Part shown: positions 56,765-64,000 of the stretch, one piece after another
Layout of the letters: each line of letters starts with the position of its first letter
How positions within the stretch are numbered: position 1 is the stretch's first letter
Assembly (NCBI RefSeq): GCF_022760805.1
Contig: NZ_JAIVFL010000001.1
Span: forward strand, 1,860,001 to 1,924,000
DNA from: Candidatus Mycolicibacterium alkanivorans
GTDB taxonomy: Bacteria > Actinomycetota > Actinomycetes > Mycobacteriales > Mycobacteriaceae
Direction: 5' to 3'
DNA: 64,000 nt
The notes under the pieces: model-generated
Told to the model about the DNA's origin: nothing
Seen by the model: only the letters and a program-made list of their open reading frames with translations
Databases searched by the model: none
Position numbers and translations under genes: made by a program

Positions 56765-57460
56765 CTATCTCGCCGGTGTCACGTCGAGTTCGGTGTACAT
56801 GCCTGAGCCGTAGTGCCCGGCGATGTTGCAGAGCAGTTCGTAGCGTCCGGGGTTGAGGGTCAGGGTGGTCCATCCCATGGTTCCGGGGGCGATTCCGTCA
56901 CCTTCGCCGGCACCGCAGGTTTGGGCGGCTTCGCCGAGGCTGCCGGTTTCGTCGACTTCCCAGTTGTTGCCGATGGGCCGTTGGCCGGGGTTTTGCCCGG
57001 GGCCTAGCGGCATGACGATGACTTCGTGTGGAAGCCAGCCGTTGTTGGCGACCCGCAGGGAGACCTGGCCGGCGGGCACCGAGGTCGGGTTGATGGTCAG
57101 GCGCATCATGCCCATGCCCATCCCGGGGCTATGGGGCGACGGTCCTTGCGGGCCCATCATGGGGCCCCCGTTCATGCCCGGGCCCATCGTGCCGCCCGGT
57201 CCCGTCATGGGGCCCCCGTTCATGCCGGGACCCATCATGCCGCCCATGTCGGAGACGGTCGCGTCCACGATCGCTCCGGCCAGGGCGGGTGGGGTGCAGG
57301 GTGCGGGCTGGGCGGGCATCGGTCCGCTGAAGCCGGGTGGGCCAGCTATCGGGGCGAAGCCGGATCCTGCTCCGGCGCCGGCTATCGCGGCGGTGGTGCC
57401 GATTCCGAGGACCAGGGAGGCCGCACCGATCAGCAGGCCGGTGCGCAGGTGCGGCTTCAA
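56765..57460 (-). CDS. Cupredoxin-domain, Met-rich exported protein
   Basis: A 231-residue protein, probably from TTG 57460, whose codon overlaps the stop of the upstream gene (ATTGA). A signal peptide or anchor (LLIGAASLVLGIGTTAAIAGA) comes first. A Met/Gly/Pro-rich linker follows, with two copies of MGPGMNGGPM that could bind Cu(I). The C-terminal cupredoxin domain has the type 1 copper ligands: His in WLPHEVIVMP and the C-x4-H-x4-M set in LLCNIAGHYGSGM. It is likely a periplasmic or cell-surface copper protein. The start codon is the weak point. It forms an operon with the SHOCT gene under a G/C-tract operator. Confidence 0.82.
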   Translation of the reverse strand: MKPHLRTGLLIGAASLVLGIGTTAAIAGAGAGSGFAPIAGPPGFSGPMPAQPAPCTPPALAGAIVDATVSDMGGMMGPGMNGGPMTGPGGTMGPGMNGGPMMGPQGPSPHSPGMGMGMMRLTINPTSVPAGQVSLRVANNGWLPHEVIVMPLGPGQNPGQRPIGNNWEVDETGSLGEAAQTCGAGEGDGIAPGTMGWTTLTLNPGRYELLCNIAGHYGSGMYTELDVTPAR

Positions 57461-57741
57461 TGGTGTTCCCGCAACAGTGCGACGCGGCGCCGGTATTCCT
57501 CGTCGTCGATGTCCCCGCGGGCGAAGCGTTCGGCGAGAAGGTCCTCGGGCCTGCGTCCCGGGAGTGCGCCGTGCGCCGCGGGTCCGTGGTGGTGTCCGGG
57601 ACCGCCCAGGTAGCGCACCGCCGCCACGATCGCGGTGATCACCAGGGCGAAGAACAGGGTCAGGACCATCGCGGTCAGAATCCAACTACCCCAACCCCAG
57701 CCGCCGTAGCCGTGGTGCCACATACCGCCATTACCGCACAT
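57457..57741 (-). CDS. Small membrane protein with a SHOCT domain
   Basis: A 94-residue protein from ATG 57741 (or 57753). The N-terminus is His/Gly/Trp-rich (CGNGGMWHHGYGGWGWG) and could hold metal. One membrane helix follows (ILTAMVLTLFFALVITAIVAAV), then a His-rich loop (GGPGHHHGPAAHG) and a C-terminal SHOCT motif (DLLAERFARGDIDDEEYRRRVALL). It leads the operon with the cupredoxin gene, whose start overlaps its stop. A role in copper handling is inferred from the histidines and the neighbour. Confidence 0.78.
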   Translation of the reverse strand: MCGNGGMWHHGYGGWGWGSWILTAMVLTLFFALVITAIVAAVRYLGGPGHHHGPAAHGALPGRRPEDLLAERFARGDIDDEEYRRRVALLREHH

Positions 57742-57757
57742 CACCAACCCCATTCGC

Positions 57758-57783
57758 GGGTAAACCCCGGGGGGTAACCCCCG
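57758..57783. promoter_or_regulatory. CsoR/RicR-like operator before the copper-type operon
   Basis: On the minus strand the stretch reads GTTACCCC-CC-GGGGTTTAC, a pseudo-palindrome of G/C tracts flanked by TA-rich ends, the form recognised by CsoR-family copper sensors. It lies 17-42 bp before ATG 57741. No CsoR gene is in the window. Confidence 0.4.
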
Positions 57784-57842
57784 ATCTCTCCAGCATGCGC
57801 CCATTCCGCCCAAATGTCACTAAATGTCGATAACATCGCCCA

Positions 57843-58221
57843 ATGGCGATCCCTGTGGTGTCTGGTGCGGTGACGAAGGTGGAGTTAGCGCCGGCGGCCC
57901 GCCCTGTTCCGCTCGCTGGGTGATCCCACCCGGCTGGCGATCCTGCGCCGCCTGACCATCGGGGAGGCCCGGGTCGGCGAGCTGGTCGAGGAAGTCGGGT
58001 TGGCCCAGTCCACCGTCTCCAAGCACCTGGCCTGCCTCAAAGAGTGCGGCCTGGTCGACTCCGAACCAGTCGGCCGGGCCTCAGTGTTCCGGCTGTCCCA
58101 GCCCGCGCTGATCGACCTGCTGGCCAGCGCCGAGACCGTGCTGCAGTCCACCGGACAGGCCGTGGCCCTGTGCTCCGCCTACGGAATCGACAGTTGCACC
58201 GAGGATTCCGATGAGTGTTGA
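57843..58221 (+). pseudogene. ArsR/SmtB-family metal regulator with a 1-base frameshift
   Basis: ATG 57843 opens MAIPVVSGAVTKVELAPAAR, then leaves frame at a CCC run (57898-57900). Removing one C there gives the family sequence LAPAAALFRSLGDPTRLAIL, followed by the winged-helix region VGELVEEVGLAQSTVSKHLA and the C-terminal CSAYGIDSCTEDSDEC, which is Cys-rich and may sense metal. An in-frame TAG just upstream means the downstream frame cannot be started before TTG 58000, which would remove half of the DNA-binding domain. Either the regulator is lost or one base is miscalled. It overlaps the efflux gene by 11 bases, so the two are one unit. Confidence 0.65.
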
Positions 58222-58891
58222 CCACCCCACCGCAGTCGCGGTCGACGCCGATCGGCGACAGGTCCTGACCCGCCGGATCCGGTTCCTGGTGGCAGCGACG
58301 ATCAGTTACAACGTGATCGAGGCTGCGGTCGCGCTCACCGCTGGGGCGCAGGCGTCCTCGACCGCGCTGATCGGGTTCGGCCTGGACTCGCTGATCGAGG
58401 TGTCCTCAGCGGCGGCGGTGGCCTGGCAGTTCTCCACGCCCGACCACGAGGCCCGGGAGAAAGCCACACTGCGGATCATCGCGCTGTCGTTCTTCGCCCT
58501 CGCGGCCTACGTCACCGTCGAATCGGTGCGGGCGCTGTTCGGGTACGCCGAACCCCGGCCTTCGATGGTGGGCATCGTGCTGGCTGCGGTCAGCCTGATT
58601 GTGATGCCGTTGCTGTCCTATGCCCAGCGCCGCACCGGACGTGAACTCGGATCTCGCTCCGCGGTAGCCGACTCCAAACAAACCCTGCTGTGCACCTATC
58701 TGTCCGCGGTCCTGCTCGTCGGATTGGGGCTCAACAGCCTGTTCGGATGGTCTTGGGCCGACCCGATCGCCGGCCTGGTGATCGCCGCCGTCGCAGCGCG
58801 CGAAGGCATGGAAGCCTGGCGAGGCCGAAACTGCTGCGGCCCAACCCCTCTAGCCGCCGATTCCTGCGAAGCCCAGGGCTGTTGCGACTAG
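58211..58891 (+). CDS. Cation diffusion facilitator-type metal efflux protein
   Basis: A 226-residue membrane protein with five or six helices: RFLVAATISYNVIEAAVALT, IGFGLDSLIEVSSAAAVAW, then ALSFFALAAYVTVESV, MVGIVLAAVSLIVMP and YLSAVLLVGLGLNSLFG. The pairs GLDSLIE and AVADSKQT resemble the metal-site helices of CDF transporters, where Asp residues bind Zn or Cd. The C-terminal cytoplasmic domain is short and ends with Cys pairs (GRNCCGP, CEAQGCCD), a possible metal sensor. The metal is not certain. It overlaps the ArsR-type gene. Confidence 0.82.
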   Translation: MSVDHPTAVAVDADRRQVLTRRIRFLVAATISYNVIEAAVALTAGAQASSTALIGFGLDSLIEVSSAAAVAWQFSTPDHEAREKATLRIIALSFFALAAYVTVESVRALFGYAEPRPSMVGIVLAAVSLIVMPLLSYAQRRTGRELGSRSAVADSKQTLLCTYLSAVLLVGLGLNSLFGWSWADPIAGLVIAAVAAREGMEAWRGRNCCGPTPLAADSCEAQGCCD

Positions 58892-59125
58892 CGCAATGTC
58901 GGAATCGCGGACCTTGGACTCAGGCGGCCACCAGCCGTTGGCGGTAGTCGGCGACGAACGAATCGTCGCGTTGAAGCCCACGCTCGAGGCGGGCAGAGCG
59001 GGACGCAAATGCAAGATCCGTTGCACGGCAACGAGATCCGGAATCTGCACCGGCAACGCCTCGCTGGCAGGGAGCGCGGCGTTGCCGGTGCTGACAGTAG
59101 CCGCGGCGTCGGCGATGATGGGCAG

Positions 59126-59854
59126 ATGCACACCCTGGTCTATCCCCGCGTCACCAACTACGGCGGTGTACCGGCGGAGGCCGGTGCATTCCCCGACACC
59201 GGCGCGATCTCATGGGACGCGGCGGTGACCTTGCACGACGCCGACGACGAGGACGCGGACTGCCTCACCGTCGGCACCCTCACCTTTCTCACCGCGCGGC
59301 TGTGCGGCGACCTCCCAGAGCTGCTGGATGCGATCAGCGGCGACACAGCGGAATTCGCGCCGCTCTTCGACGGCGACTTCGTCGTCGAGAGGCTGCAGGA
59401 GCAATTCGAGTCGGCCTGCCCCGCCGGGATCCTGCTCCTCGACCAGACTCACCTCCACCCGGCGGTCCGCGGACACGACCTCGGGGCGTGGGCGGTGGCG
59501 GAGATCGTGAACACGATGACGTTCGGGAGGGACGTGCTCGTCCTTACCCACCCATCGCCGCCGGGCGGGCAGGACCTCCCGAAGAGGGAGCTGCGGCAGG
59601 CGCAGAACCGCCTGGCACGGTACTGGGAGAAGGTAGGTCTCGTGCGGCTCGACACGGCTCCGCACCTGATGGGGCAGAGCACGGTCTACACCTGCCTGGA
59701 CGCGGCCCGCGTTCGCCTGGCTCCGGTGGCCGAGGTGCGGATCGAGGTCGACGCCGCCACAGTGGAGGAGTTGCGGCGGGAGTCGCCGCCGCGAAGCACC
59801 GCTCAGCGGCGCCTCGGCTACTGGCCGGGAACGGGGGGACTGCGCGGGGCGTAA
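59126..59854 (+). CDS. Hypothetical protein with a GNAT-like core
   Basis: A 242-residue cytoplasmic protein from ATG 59126. Most of the sequence is not familiar. Residues about 105-145 read LLLDQTHLHPAVRGHDLGAW, then AVAEIVNTMTFGRD, which resembles motif A of acetyltransferases (V-x-P-x-x-R-G-x-x-L-G), followed by the strand VLVLTHPSP. This suggests a GNAT-like fold. It has no signal peptide or membrane segment. It lies alone between the metal-efflux gene and tRNA-His, in the accessory segment; its GC-rich codon use does not stand out from its neighbours. Confidence 0.65.
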   Translation: MHTLVYPRVTNYGGVPAEAGAFPDTGAISWDAAVTLHDADDEDADCLTVGTLTFLTARLCGDLPELLDAISGDTAEFAPLFDGDFVVERLQEQFESACPAGILLLDQTHLHPAVRGHDLGAWAVAEIVNTMTFGRDVLVLTHPSPPGGQDLPKRELRQAQNRLARYWEKVGLVRLDTAPHLMGQSTVYTCLDAARVRLAPVAEVRIEVDAATVEELRRESPPRSTAQRRLGYWPGTGGLRGA

Positions 59855-59887
59855 GTGATCCGTGGTGGTCCCGGCCTGGCGCCGGTC

Positions 59888-59929
59888 CGGATAGCGCATG
59901 AGAACCGGATAGCCCATCGGATAGCGCAT
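59888..59929. repeat. Three copies of a 12-bp repeat
   Basis: CGGATAGCGCAT occurs at 59888-59899 and 59918-59929, and CGGATAGCCCAT at 59906-59917, between the GNAT-like gene and the tRNA-His terminator. The second and third copies are adjacent. The role is not known. Confidence 0.6.
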
Positions 59930-59954
59930 TGGGAGTCGGGAGCGGTGTTCCGGC

Positions 59955-59998
59955 AAAACGGAAAACCGCCCCCCACCTGCACGGGAGCGGCTTTCCGC
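59955..59998 (-). terminator. Intrinsic terminator of tRNA-His
   Basis: On the minus strand a long hairpin with one-base bulges (CGGAAAGCCGCTCCC pairing with GGGGGGCGGTTTTCCG) is followed by TTTT at 59955-59958. It starts six bases after the tRNA 3' end. Confidence 0.8.
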
Positions 59999-60003
59999 AT
60001 CTG

Positions 60004-60077
60004 GGTGGCTGACGGGACTCGAACCCGCGACAGCCAGGATCACAACCTGGTGCTCTACCAACTGAACTACAGCCACC
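60004..60077 (-). tRNA. tRNA-His (anticodon GTG)
   Basis: A 74-nt cloverleaf on the minus strand. The acceptor stem GTGGCTG pairs with CAGCCAC, with an extra 5' G opposite C73, the identity mark of tRNA-His. The anticodon loop TTGTGAT gives GTG and the T arm is CGCGGGTTCGAGTCCCG. No CCA is encoded. It lies 25 bp downstream of orn on the same strand, as in M. tuberculosis. Confidence 0.97.
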
Positions 60078-60102
60078 ATTGCCGGAAACCGGCCCGTCGA
60101 TA

Positions 60103-60738
60103 CTAGCCGCTTTCCTGCTGATGAGCCGAATCGGTTCCGTCGGAGACGTCGATCTCCGCGGCCGCCGCCGCGATCTCGCTGGTAGAGGGCCCCGGCTGCG
60201 GCACGAACGCGGTACGGCGGTAGTACTTCAGCTCGCGGATCGACTCCCGGATGTCGGCCAGGGCACGGTGTGCGAGCCCTTTCTCCGGCTGTCCGTAGTA
60301 GATCTTGGGGTACCAGCGCCGGCACAGCTCCTTGATGGAGCTGACGTCGATCATCCGGTAGTGCAGGTAATCGTCCAGTTTGGGCATGTCCCGCGCTATG
60401 AAACCACGGTCGGTGGCGATCGAATTCCCGGCCAGCGGCGCGGTCTTGGCCTGCCTGACGTGGCTGCGGATGTAGTCGAGGACCAGCTGTTCGGCGGCGG
60501 CGACGTCGATGGACGACGCCCGCACCTCCTCGGTGAGGCCGGACCGGTGGTGCATCTGTGCGACCACCTCGATCATGCCGTCCAGCGCGACGTCGTCAGC
60601 GTGGATGACGACGTCGATGCCCTCGCCGAGCACGTTGAGTTCGGCGTCGGTCACCAGGGCAGCAATTTCGATGAGACGGTCGGTCCGCAGATCCAGGCCC
60701 GTCATTTCACAGTCGATCCACACCAATTCTTCACGCAC
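60103..60738 (-). CDS. orn: Oligoribonuclease
   Basis: A 211-residue 3'-5' exonuclease that clears two- to five-nucleotide RNA ends and pGpG. DEDD acidic residues are visible: [12 protein letters not shown] (first Asp and Glu), [16 protein letters not shown] (second Asp region) and [12 protein letters not shown] (His and final Asp). It begins [12 protein letters not shown] at GTG 60738; upstream codons to 60855 have no conserved sequence and cross the promoter of the divergent gene. The C-terminal about 30 residues are a variable acidic tail. Essential in several bacteria. Confidence 0.95.
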   Translation of the reverse strand: MREELVWIDCEMTGLDLRTDRLIEIAALVTDAELNVLGEGIDVVIHADDVALDGMIEVVAQMHHRSGLTEEVRASSIDVAAAEQLVLDYIRSHVRQAKTAPLAGNSIATDRGFIARDMPKLDDYLHYRMIDVSSIKELCRRWYPKIYYGQPEKGLAHRALADIRESIRELKYYRRTAFVPQPGPSTSEIAAAAAEIDVSDGTDSAHQQESG

Positions 60739-60853
60739 AGCGCTCAACTGTATGCCCGCCGGGGGACCGGCCACCCGTTCCGCCCGTCCCCGGGCGGCGA
60801 TGCCAAGTAGTGTCTTAGCGGCCAACACGCGAGTAACCACGGAGGATCGGGCC

Positions 60854-62434
60854 ATGACGAGCGATTCGACCGCGACCCCTGCTCAGCAGATCGCCGCCGG
60901 CTACGCCACCACCGGGCAGGCGCTCGAACTCGGGTCGGTCCTCGTCGACGGGGCGGTCGATCCCGCGGCACAGGTCCGCATCCCGCTGTCGATGATGAAC
61001 CGCCACGGCCTGGTGGCCGGCGCCACCGGCACCGGCAAGACCAAGACGCTGCAGGTGATCGCCGAGCAGCTCTCCGCGGCCGGGGTGCCGGTGATGATGG
61101 CCGATATCAAGGGCGACCTGTCCGGTCTGTCCCGGCCGGGGGAGGCCAGCGAGCGAACCGCCCAGCGCGCCAAGGACACCGGTGACGAGAGCTGGGCGGG
61201 CACGCCGTTCCCGGTGGAGTTCCTGTCGCTGGGGACCGGCGGAATCGGCGTGCCGTTGCGCGCGACGATCTCGGCGTTCGGTCCCATCCTGTTGTCGAAA
61301 GTATTGGGGCTCAACGCAACTCAGGAGTCAACCCTCGGATTGATCTTCCACTGGGCCGATCAGCAGGGGCTGCCGCTGCTGGACCTGAAGGATCTGCGCT
61401 CGGTGATCACCTTCCTGACCAGTGACGAGGGCAAGGAGCAGCTCAAGACCATCGGCGGCGTCTCGTCGCAGACCGCCGGCGTCATCCTGAGGGCACTGGT
61501 CAACCTCGATGCCGAGGGCGGTGACACCTTCTTCGGCGAGCCCGAGATCGACCCGGCCGATCTGCTGCGCGTCGACGCGGAGGGTCGCGGCGTGATCAGC
61601 CTGCTCGAGCTCGGCGACCAAGCCGCCCGGCCGGTGATGTTCTCCACGTTCCTGATGTGGGTGCTGGCCGACTTGTTCACCTACCTGCCCGAGGTCGGTG
61701 ACGTCGACAAGCCGAAGCTGGTGTTCTTCTTCGACGAAGCGCACCTGCTGTTCACCGACGCCTCGAAGGCCTTCCTCCAACAGGTCGAGCAGACCGTCAA
61801 GCTGATCCGCTCCAAGGGGGTGGGCGTGTTCTTCTGCACGCAGCTGCCCACCGACGTGCCCAACAACGTTCTCTCCCAGCTCGGTGCCCGCATCCAGCAC
61901 GCCCTGCGCGCCTTCACCCCCGACGACCAGCAGGCGTTGACCAAGACGGTGCGCACCTACCCCAAGACCCAGTTCTACGATCTGGCCACCGATCTCACCG
62001 CACTGGGCATCGGCGAGGCGATCGTGACGGTGCTGTCCGAACGCGGCGCGCCGACCCCGGTGGCCTGGACCCGACTGCGCCCGCCGAAGTCCTTGATGGA
62101 CACCATCGGCCCGGACTACATCAGGGCCGCCGCGCAGGCCAGCCCGCGGTTTCTCAAGTACGGCCAGACCGTCGACCGCGAGTCGGCCTACGAGATGCTG
62201 GCGGCCAAGATGGCGCCCCCGCTCGAGGAGGTCGACGGCACCGACCTGCCGCCGATCCTGCCCACCGGAATCGATCTGCCGCCGATGCCCAAGCGGGTCG
62301 AGAAGGCCGAGCCCGGCGTGCTCGATCAGGTGATGAACAGCCCGGCGTTCAAGAGCGCGATGCGCTCGGCCGGCACCGTCATCGGCCGCGAGATCACCCG
62401 CAGCATCTTCGGTACCGGCAGACGTCGGCGCTGA
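60854..62434 (+). CDS. HerA-like helicase / DUF853 ATPase (Rv2510c type)
   Basis: A 526-residue cytoplasmic ATPase of the FtsK/HerA superfamily. It begins [20 protein letters not shown]. Walker A is [15 protein letters not shown] (about residues 54-62), followed by [16 protein letters not shown], and Walker B is [12 protein letters not shown]. Sensor-like [20 protein letters not shown] and [14 protein letters not shown] are typical of DUF853. It may pump DNA or act in repair, but its job is not known in mycobacteria. ATG 60854 has GGAGG eight bases before it. Rv2510c has a similar length. The gene stops directly at the end of the convergent cmrA. Confidence 0.93.
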   Translation: MTSDSTATPAQQIAAGYATTGQALELGSVLVDGAVDPAAQVRIPLSMMNRHGLVAGATGTGKTKTLQVIAEQLSAAGVPVMMADIKGDLSGLSRPGEASERTAQRAKDTGDESWAGTPFPVEFLSLGTGGIGVPLRATISAFGPILLSKVLGLNATQESTLGLIFHWADQQGLPLLDLKDLRSVITFLTSDEGKEQLKTIGGVSSQTAGVILRALVNLDAEGGDTFFGEPEIDPADLLRVDAEGRGVISLLELGDQAARPVMFSTFLMWVLADLFTYLPEVGDVDKPKLVFFFDEAHLLFTDASKAFLQQVEQTVKLIRSKGVGVFFCTQLPTDVPNNVLSQLGARIQHALRAFTPDDQQALTKTVRTYPKTQFYDLATDLTALGIGEAIVTVLSERGAPTPVAWTRLRPPKSLMDTIGPDYIRAAAQASPRFLKYGQTVDRESAYEMLAAKMAPPLEEVDGTDLPPILPTGIDLPPMPKRVEKAEPGVLDQVMNSPAFKSAMRSAGTVIGREITRSIFGTGRRRR

Positions 62435-63241
62435 CTAGTCCCCGCCGAGCTTCCCGTACACCGCGCCGACGATCGGCGTGACGATGGCGCGCGGCGCATA
62501 ACCGGTCGCGACCGACATCGTCTTCGACGTCAGGCCCGGCACCACCCGCATCTTGTTGCGCTCCAAGCCATCCAGCGAGATCCGCGCCGTGTACTCGGTA
62601 TCGATCCACAGGAAGTCCGGGATCAAGCGCTCCACCAGTGACTGCTCCGCCGGGTCGGGCAGCTCGGTGCGCACCGGACCGGGCGCCAGCAGGGTGACGT
62701 GGATGCCCGAGTCCTTCAGCTCGCCGCGTAATGACTCGCTGAACGTGTTCGCGAACGCCTTGGTCGCCGCGTAGGTGGCGTTGTTCGGGATGGGTGAGTT
62801 GCCTGCCACGGAGCCGGAGATGAGGATGCCGCCGGCCTTGCGGGCCAGCATTCCCGGCAGCACCGCGAGCACCAGGTCGTGCACGCCGAGCACGTTGAGC
62901 TGAACCTGTGCCTTCTCGCCGGCCGGGTCCAACTTGACCACGGGACCGAAGGTCGCGGTGCCCGCGTTGGCGCACAGGATCGAGATGTTGCGATCGGCCA
63001 GTTCGTCGGCCAGGGCGGTGCGAGCGGTGGGGTCGGCGAGGTCGCAGGCGCGCACCTCGACCGCGACGCCGTGGCGTTCGGTCAGGCGCTCGGCCAGTTC
63101 GGTCAGTACCTCGCCGCGGCGTGCGGTGATGATCAGGCTGTGGCCGCGGGCGGCGAGTTCGGTGGCCAGCGCCGCACCGATGCCCTGGGAGGCTCCGGTG
63201 ACGACGGCTCGACTGTCCGGCGAGGGGGCGGGGACTGGCAT
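62435..63241 (-). CDS. cmrA: Short-chain dehydrogenase CmrA (mycolate reductase, Rv2509 type)
   Basis: A 268-residue SDR. The cofactor loop is VTGASQGIGAALA (about residues 14-26), with an Arg after strand 2 (ITARRGE) favouring NADPH. LCANAGTATFG marks strand 4, Ser in ISGSVAGN and the catalytic YAATK near residue 155 form the active site. In M. tuberculosis Rv2509 reduces the keto group of newly made mycolic acids, the last step of mycolic motif formation; position and orientation next to the Rv2510c-type gene are kept. Start at ATG 63241. The C-terminal half from residue 185 is membrane-seeking in character but has no clear helix. Confidence 0.9.
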   Translation of the reverse strand: MPVPAPSPDSRAVVTGASQGIGAALATELAARGHSLIITARRGEVLTELAERLTERHGVAVEVRACDLADPTARTALADELADRNISILCANAGTATFGPVVKLDPAGEKAQVQLNVLGVHDLVLAVLPGMLARKAGGILISGSVAGNSPIPNNATYAATKAFANTFSESLRGELKDSGIHVTLLAPGPVRTELPDPAEQSLVERLIPDFLWIDTEYTARISLDGLERNKMRVVPGLTSKTMSVATGYAPRAIVTPIVGAVYGKLGGD

Positions 63242-63277
63242 GCGGCAATCGTAGGGGGAGTCGATACGCTGGCCAGC

Positions 63278-64000
63278 ATGAGCAGCCCCCGGCCGGCTTC
63301 GACTTCAGCCAGCCGGTCGAAAGTCCTTGCCTGGGCGTTGTGGGACTGCGGTTCCACCGGCATGATCGCTATCGTCGTGACCTTCGTCTTCTCGGTGTAT
63401 CTCACCAGCACCGTCGGCCGTGACATCGCCGGCGGCACCTCACCGGCCAGCTGGCTGGGCCGCGTGCTGACCATCGCCGGATTCACGGTCGCCGTGCTGG
63501 CGCCGGTCACCGGTGTGCTGGTGCAGGCACCGCAACGCCGACGGGCAGCGCTGACGATCCTGACCGCTCTGGCGGTGCTCTCCACCGCGGCGATGAGCCT
63601 GATCCGCGCCGAGCCGGCCTACTTCGCCGTCGGCCTGGTGCTGCTGGCCTTCACCGCGGCCTGCGGCGATCTGGCCAGTGTGCCGTACAACGCGATGCTT
63701 CGACAGCTGACCACCCCGGAGAACTCCGGACGCATCTCCGGGCTCGGCTGGGCCGCCGGGTACTTGGGCAGTGTCGCGCTGCTGATACTGATCTACCTCG
63801 GGTTCATCACCGGCAGCGGCCCCAGCCGCGGGCTGCTGGGGATCCCGGTCGACGACGGCCAGAACATCCGCGCGGCGATGCTGCTGGCGGCCGGCTGGTT
63901 CTCCGTCTTCGCCCTGCCCCTGCTGGTGGTCGCCCACACCTTCGTCCCCGCCGCCGACCCCACGCTGCGCGGCGTGGGGCTGCTCGGCGGATACCGGCAG
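63278..64000 (+). CDS. MFS transporter, N-terminal part (Rv2508c type; runs off the window)
   Basis: From ATG 63278 at least 241 codons are open to the right edge. The N-terminus is MSSPRPASTSASRSKVLAWALWDCGST, and helices follow at about residues 28-48 (IAIVVTFVFSVYL), 65-85, 90-110 and later. DCGSTG, CGDLASVPYNAML and ISGLGWAAGYLGSVALL are the motifs of the Atg22/UMF1 branch of MFS proteins, and the position matches the membrane protein beside cmrA in M. tuberculosis. The substrate is not known. Confidence 0.85.
   Translation, partial: MSSPRPASTSASRSKVLAWALWDCGSTGMIAIVVTFVFSVYLTSTVGRDIAGGTSPASWLGRVLTIAGFTVAVLAPVTGVLVQAPQRRRAALTILTALAVLSTAAMSLIRAEPAYFAVGLVLLAFTAACGDLASVPYNAMLRQLTTPENSGRISGLGWAAGYLGSVALLILIYLGFITGSGPSRGLLGIPVDDGQNIRAAMLLAAGWFSVFALPLLVVAHTFVPAADPTLRGVGLLGGYRQ

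Noticed and set aside
58850..59131. A 93-codon minus frame between the CDF gene and the GNAT-like gene
   Set aside because: No ribosome site and no recognisable sequence; it overlaps both neighbours.

Overview
The window is a high-GC actinobacterial chromosome segment and almost certainly a non-tuberculous, probably fast-growing, Mycobacterium (Mycolicibacterium). The evidence is a type I fatty acid synthase followed by acpS, a complete DosR/DosS dormancy module, Mce-associated proteins, a PGRS-type glycine-rich protein, haemophore and L,D-transpeptidase genes. Gene order from about 30.9 kb to the right end matches the M. tuberculosis Rv2525c-Rv2508c block in content and relative orientation.

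Layout. (1) 1-5.4 kb: the tail of an unknown gene, a strong bidirectional terminator, a PGRS-like protein without a PE domain, a frameshifted membrane-anchored protein, an acetoacetyl-CoA synthetase and a TetR regulator with a palindromic candidate operator. (2) 5.7-6.6 kb: a pair of Mce-associated proteins, the first broken by an internal deletion. (3) 6.8-29.3 kb: a compact dormancy island. It holds two Acg-type nitroreductases, the fused OtsB1 (HAD + trehalose-phosphatase + GH65), three universal stress protein domains' worth of USP genes in two loci, dosR-dosS, pfkB, the phosphoribosyltransferase/erythromycin-esterase fusion (Rv2030c type), an SRPBCC protein, the Rv2004c-type kinase, PEP synthase, a P-type ATPase and a Tgs1-type acyltransferase, followed upstream by an MFS transporter. 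DosR-box-like palindromes stand in front of nearly every transcription unit. In M. tuberculosis these genes are scattered over several loci. (4) 30.9-41.8 kb: an Rv2525c-type Tat-exported protein, fas and acpS. (5) 41.87-44.0 kb: a complete 2.1-kb insertion sequence with 18-bp inverted repeats and a target duplication, inserted just before an M20 peptidase. (6) 44-48.1 kb: peptidase, beta-CASP metallo-beta-lactamase protein, two small paralogous membrane proteins, bcp and a DUF3618 protein. (7) 48.1-50.7 kb: a decayed stretch with an FAD-oxidase and an APC permease, both carrying internal deletions. (8) 50.7-53.4 kb: a di-iron ferritin-like protein, tRNA-Lys and the LdtB-type transpeptidase. 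(9) 53.4-59.9 kb: an accessory island between conserved core genes, with an excisionase fragment, a RES/Xre (MbcTA-like) toxin-antitoxin pair with an 18-bp palindromic operator, secreted proteins, insertion-sequence scraps, a cupredoxin/SHOCT copper-type operon, and an ArsR-CDF metal-efflux pair whose regulator is frameshifted. (10) 60.0-64 kb: tRNA-His, orn, an HerA-like ATPase, the mycolate reductase CmrA and the start of an MFS protein.

Taken together, the left half looks like one regulated response to hypoxia and non-growth: sensing (DosS), response regulator (DosR), carbon rerouting (PfkB, PEP synthase, OtsB1), lipid storage (Tgs1-type) and stress proteins. It sits directly next to the fas locus that makes the acyl chains. 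Several genes are visibly decaying by internal deletion or single-base frameshift, so the assembly should be checked at those points.
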